From NCBI RefSeq assembly GCF_030719035.1, contig NZ_CP132203.1, positions 1,054,001-1,118,000 on the forward strand: a DNA stretch of 64,000 nt. Direction: 5' to 3'. Each line of letters starts with the position of its first letter. Positions within the stretch are counted from its first letter, which is position 1. The stretch comes from Hahella sp. HNIBRBA332. Lineage in GTDB: Bacteria; Pseudomonadota; Gammaproteobacteria; Pseudomonadales; Oleiphilaceae. The translations under genes were made by a program, and so were the position numbers. Positions 61,429 to 64,000 of this stretch are shown here, piece after piece. The notes under the pieces were generated by a model that saw only the letters and a program-made list of their open reading frames with translations, did not search any database and was not told the origin of the DNA.

Positions 61429-61606
61429 GTTTTTTAGTCTCCGCTTCGCGTACTGACTTAGCGTCCGCTTCGTCATCTTCAAAGGGTAGGTTCGCAGCTT
61501 CGTCAAACGTTTTCTTTTGTTTGGAGCTGAAGGCCCATACCACTAAGCCGATAAACGCCGCCATGATTAACAGGGTGGCTAACCCACGGACAGTATTAAT
61601 ATCCAT
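61421..61606 (-). CDS. ccoQ: cbb3 oxidase subunit IV
   Basis: A 61-residue protein with one membrane helix (LATLLIMAAFIGLVVWAFSS) and an acidic tail (LPFEDDEADAKSV), the standard CcoQ pattern. It is thought to stabilise the complex. It lies 5 bp after ccoO and overlaps ccoP by 8 bp. Confidence 0.93.
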   Translation of the reverse strand: MDINTVRGLATLLIMAAFIGLVVWAFSSKQKKTFDEAANLPFEDDEADAKSVREAETKKHD

Positions 61607-61611
61607 TGAAC

Positions 61612-62214
61612 TTACCGTTTGATTGCCGTACCCAGTTGCTGCAGGTAAGCAACCAGGGCTTCAATCTCATACTTGCCTTCAACCATTTCCGCTGCGCCAT
61701 CGATGTCCTCTTGGGTATAAGGTACGCCAACTTTGCTGAGAGCGTTCAATTTGGCCGCAGTTTTTGATGGGTCCACTTTGGTGGTGAACAACCATGGGAA
61801 AGCAGGCATGTTGGATTCCGGAACCACATCGCGGGGGTCGTACAGGTGAGCCCGATGCCAGGCGTCGCTGTACTTTTCTCCTACACGGGCCAGGTCCGGA
61901 CCAGTACGCTTGGAGCCCCACAGGAATGGGTGCTCATAAACGGATTCACCGGCGACAGAGTAGTGGCCGTAGCGCTCAGTTTCCGCACGGAACGGACGAA
62001 TCATCTGTGTATGGCATACAGTGCAGCCTTCACGGATGTAAATGTCGCGTCCTTCCAACTGCAATGCGTTCAGCGGCTTGAGGCCTTTAACCGGTGTCGT
62101 CACTTCTTTGGTAAAGAACAAAGGTACGACTTCAACGAGTACACCGAAGCTGATTGCGATCACGATCAGAGGGATCATCAAGCCAAGGTTTTTCTCGACG
62201 ACTTCATGATTCAT
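61612..62214 (-). CDS. ccoO: cbb3 oxidase monohaem cytochrome c subunit II
   Basis: A 200-residue subunit. One N-terminal membrane helix (LMIPLIVIAISFGVLVEVVPL) is followed by a cytochrome c domain with CTVCH in REGCTVCHTQMIRPF. The methionine ligand region is ESNMPAFPWL. It lies 19 bp after ccoN, in the order N-O-Q-P. Confidence 0.97.
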   Translation of the reverse strand: MNHEVVEKNLGLMIPLIVIAISFGVLVEVVPLFFTKEVTTPVKGLKPLNALQLEGRDIYIREGCTVCHTQMIRPFRAETERYGHYSVAGESVYEHPFLWGSKRTGPDLARVGEKYSDAWHRAHLYDPRDVVPESNMPAFPWLFTTKVDPSKTAAKLNALSKVGVPYTQEDIDGAAEMVEGKYEIEALVAYLQQLGTAIKR

Positions 62215-62233
62215 CGAATTCTCTCCCTCTTAG

Positions 62234-63679
62234 TTAAACAGCATGTGGAACAGAGTCAGCTTGCGCCAGCGCATCAATTGCCTTGGCGTCGCTCTGTCTG
62301 ACGGTTTTCCAGGTGTTGTACGCCATGACCAGCATACCGGTCAGGAATACGGCTCCGCCCAGGACACGCACTGCGTAACCAGGGTAGCTGGCGTTCAGCG
62401 CTTGTACGAAGCTGTAGGTCAGGGTGCCGTCTTCGTTAACTGCGCGCCACATCAGTCCTTGCATGATGCCGTTGACCCACATTGCTGCGATGTACAGTAC
62501 AGTGCCGATAGTCGCCAGCCAGAAGTGGACGTTAACCAGCTTGACGCTGAACATTTCTTTCAGGCCGTACAGACGAGGAATCAGGTGGTAAAGCGCGCCG
62601 ATGGAAATCATCGCAACCCAGCCCAGAGCGCCGGAGTGAACGTGGCCGATAGTCCAGTCAGTATTGTGGGACAGCGCGTTGACGGTCTTGATGGACATCA
62701 TCGGACCTTCGAAGGTGGACATACCGTAGAAAGACAGAGATACGACCAGGAAGCGCAGAACCGGGTCGGTGCGCAGCTTATGCCATGCGCCGGACAGGGT
62801 CATCATGCCGTTGATCATACCGCCCCAGGAAGGAGCCAGCAGAATCAGGGACATAACCATCCCTGCGCTTTGCGCCCAGTCAGGCAGTGCGCTGTAGTGC
62901 AAATGGTGCGCGCCGGCCCATACGTAGATACTGATCAACGCCCAGAAGTGAACGATGGACAGACGGTAGGAGTAAACTGGACGCTCCGCCTGCTTGGGTA
63001 CGAAGTAATACATGATGCCCAGGAAGCCGGCGGTCAGGAAGAAGCCTACCGCGTTGTGGCCCCACCACCACTGCACCATCGCGTCGATTGCGCCTGCGTA
63101 AATGGAGTAAGACTTCATGGCGGAAACGGGAATCGCCATGCTGTTGCCGATGTGCAGAACGGCGACAGTAATAATGAATGCGCCGAAGAACCAGTTAGCG
63201 ACATATATATGCTTGCTTTTGCGCTTGGCGACCGTGCCAAAGAAAACGATAGCGTACGCCACCCAGACAACCGCGATCAAAATGTCGATCGGCCATTCCA
63301 GCTCAGCGTATTCTTTGGACGTGGTGTAACCCAGAGGCAGCGTGATAGCGGCCAGTACGATAATCGCCTGCCAGCCCCAGAAGGTGAAGCTAGCCAGACC
63401 GTTGGAAAACAGAGACGCCTGACTGGTGCGTTGGACTACATAGTAGGAAGTTGCGAAAAGTGCGCAGCCGCCGAAGGCGAATATAACGGCGTTAGTGTGC
63501 AGAGGTCTCAATCGACCGAAGTGGAACCATGGATAGTGAGTATTTAGCTCCGGCCAGACCAGCTGTGCTGCGATAAGCACGCCGACAGCCATGCCCACTA
63601 TACCCCAAACAACTGTCATGATGGCGAACTGACGCACCACCTTGTAGTTGTAGGTTTCGTTAGCACTTACTGTATTCAT
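62234..63679 (-). CDS. ccoN: cbb3 oxidase catalytic subunit I
   Basis: A 481-residue haem-copper oxidase core with twelve membrane helices, reducing O2 at a haem b3-CuB site. Conserved blocks include HFGRLRPLHTNAVIFAFGG, the QWWWGHNAVGFFLTAGF helix, the HFWALISIYVWAGAHHLHYS copper-site region with its paired histidines, and NHNT-like HNTDWTIGHVHSGALGW for the haem ligands. The high affinity of cbb3 enzymes suits low-oxygen life. It is the first gene of the operon, with an Anr/FNR box upstream. Confidence 0.97.
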   Translation of the reverse strand: MNTVSANETYNYKVVRQFAIMTVVWGIVGMAVGVLIAAQLVWPELNTHYPWFHFGRLRPLHTNAVIFAFGGCALFATSYYVVQRTSQASLFSNGLASFTFWGWQAIIVLAAITLPLGYTTSKEYAELEWPIDILIAVVWVAYAIVFFGTVAKRKSKHIYVANWFFGAFIITVAVLHIGNSMAIPVSAMKSYSIYAGAIDAMVQWWWGHNAVGFFLTAGFLGIMYYFVPKQAERPVYSYRLSIVHFWALISIYVWAGAHHLHYSALPDWAQSAGMVMSLILLAPSWGGMINGMMTLSGAWHKLRTDPVLRFLVVSLSFYGMSTFEGPMMSIKTVNALSHNTDWTIGHVHSGALGWVAMISIGALYHLIPRLYGLKEMFSVKLVNVHFWLATIGTVLYIAAMWVNGIMQGLMWRAVNEDGTLTYSFVQALNASYPGYAVRVLGGAVFLTGMLVMAYNTWKTVRQSDAKAIDALAQADSVPHAV

Positions 63680-63888
63680 TAGTGACTATTCCTACCCTGA
63701 GTTGATTAATACGGCGCAAACCTGCTGGCGAGTTCGTTATGCTTTTGCAATGTTGAGTTGTCGCCCAGTTCGAATGTCAGGCTTTCAGGATCCAGAAACC
63801 AGGGGCCTCTTTTTCCTCCCCCTCGACAGCGGGCCGAAGCATAAGAGCTGCGCAATAGGGCTGTCAACTGAATATGCTTGGCCAAGTC

Positions 63889-63929
63889 ATTATCTCCACA
63901 TATTTTTTCCCCTGCTTGATATGCATCAA
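63889..63929 (-). promoter_or_regulatory. Class II Anr/FNR promoter of ccoNOQP
   Basis: TTGATATGCATCAA (63916-63929) is a perfect FNR palindrome, identical to the one before hemN. On the minus strand a GATAAT -10 (63894-63889) follows after 21 bp, so the box centre lies at about -41. The leader to ccoN is about 200 nt, in which I see no gene. The rest of the 321-bp stretch to the window end shows nothing else. Confidence 0.88.
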
Positions 63930-64000
63930 ACGCGTTATAAACCGGAGGGCGGATGCGTTAGTTCAGAAGGGGAGCGTCTGTCTTCGACTTTACTGCAAGG

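Noticed and set aside
62243..63547. A 434-codon open frame on the plus strand opposite ccoN
   Set aside because: It is fully antisense to a secure gene. Its composition (rich in H, Q, R, V, N) is what the reverse of a membrane protein gives, and it has no family pattern or ribosome binding site.

Overview
The window is a 64 kb stretch of chromosome from a gammaproteobacterium, about 54% G+C by eye. Gene content and order (rne/rluC, yceD-rpmF-plsX-fabD, glnS-cysS, tig-clpP-clpX-lon-hupB-ppiD, ccoNOQP-GHIS-hemN) fit a marine Oceanospirillales or Pseudomonas-like lineage. Hahella is my best guess, from general resemblance and not from a database search. I see no insertion sequence, prophage, CRISPR array or rRNA.

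Layout. 1-4.0 kb: partial SH3-domain protein, yciI, yciB, the PHP phosphatase rnm, a cardiolipin synthase and a UPF0149 protein. 4.2-10.6 kb: rne, divergent from rluC, a HAD phosphatase and sppA. 10.7-17.9 kb: maf, then yceD-rpmF-plsX-fabD-fabG-acpP-pabC-mltG-tmk, linking ribosome, phospholipid, fatty-acid, folate, cell-wall and dTMP synthesis; fabH, fabF and holB are missing from their usual places. 18-27 kb: acnB, miaE, ppiB-lpxH, glnS-cysS, folD. 27.4-27.9 kb: a Pro-Arg-His-Leu tRNA operon. 28-36.7 kb: protein quality control (tig, clpP, clpX, lon, hupB, tRNA-Asp, ppiD).

37.0-41.7 kb is the least ordinary part: four consecutive same-strand envelope genes encoding a C39-type cysteine peptidase resembling FapD, an outer-membrane barrel with an N-terminal coiled coil resembling FapF, a FadL-type barrel and a DUF4124/MalM-like periplasmic protein. 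No recognisable amyloid subunit gene is nearby. It may be a Fap-like export module with an unknown substrate.

41.7-53.6 kb: polysaccharide deacetylase, a DnaJ-related protein and a DUF547 protein whose start codons overlap head to head, ttcA, a small membrane protein, an aldehyde dehydrogenase plus ThDP-enzyme pair, a MASE1-CHASE-PAS histidine kinase and an unrecognised membrane protein. 53.6-64 kb: a complete cbb3 oxidase locus read leftwards (ccoN-O-Q-P, ccoG-H-I-S, a TauE/SafE-like protein, hemN). Identical 14-bp Anr/FNR boxes lie at class II spacing before ccoN and hemN, so the oxidase and oxygen-independent haem synthesis are probably induced together when oxygen is low.
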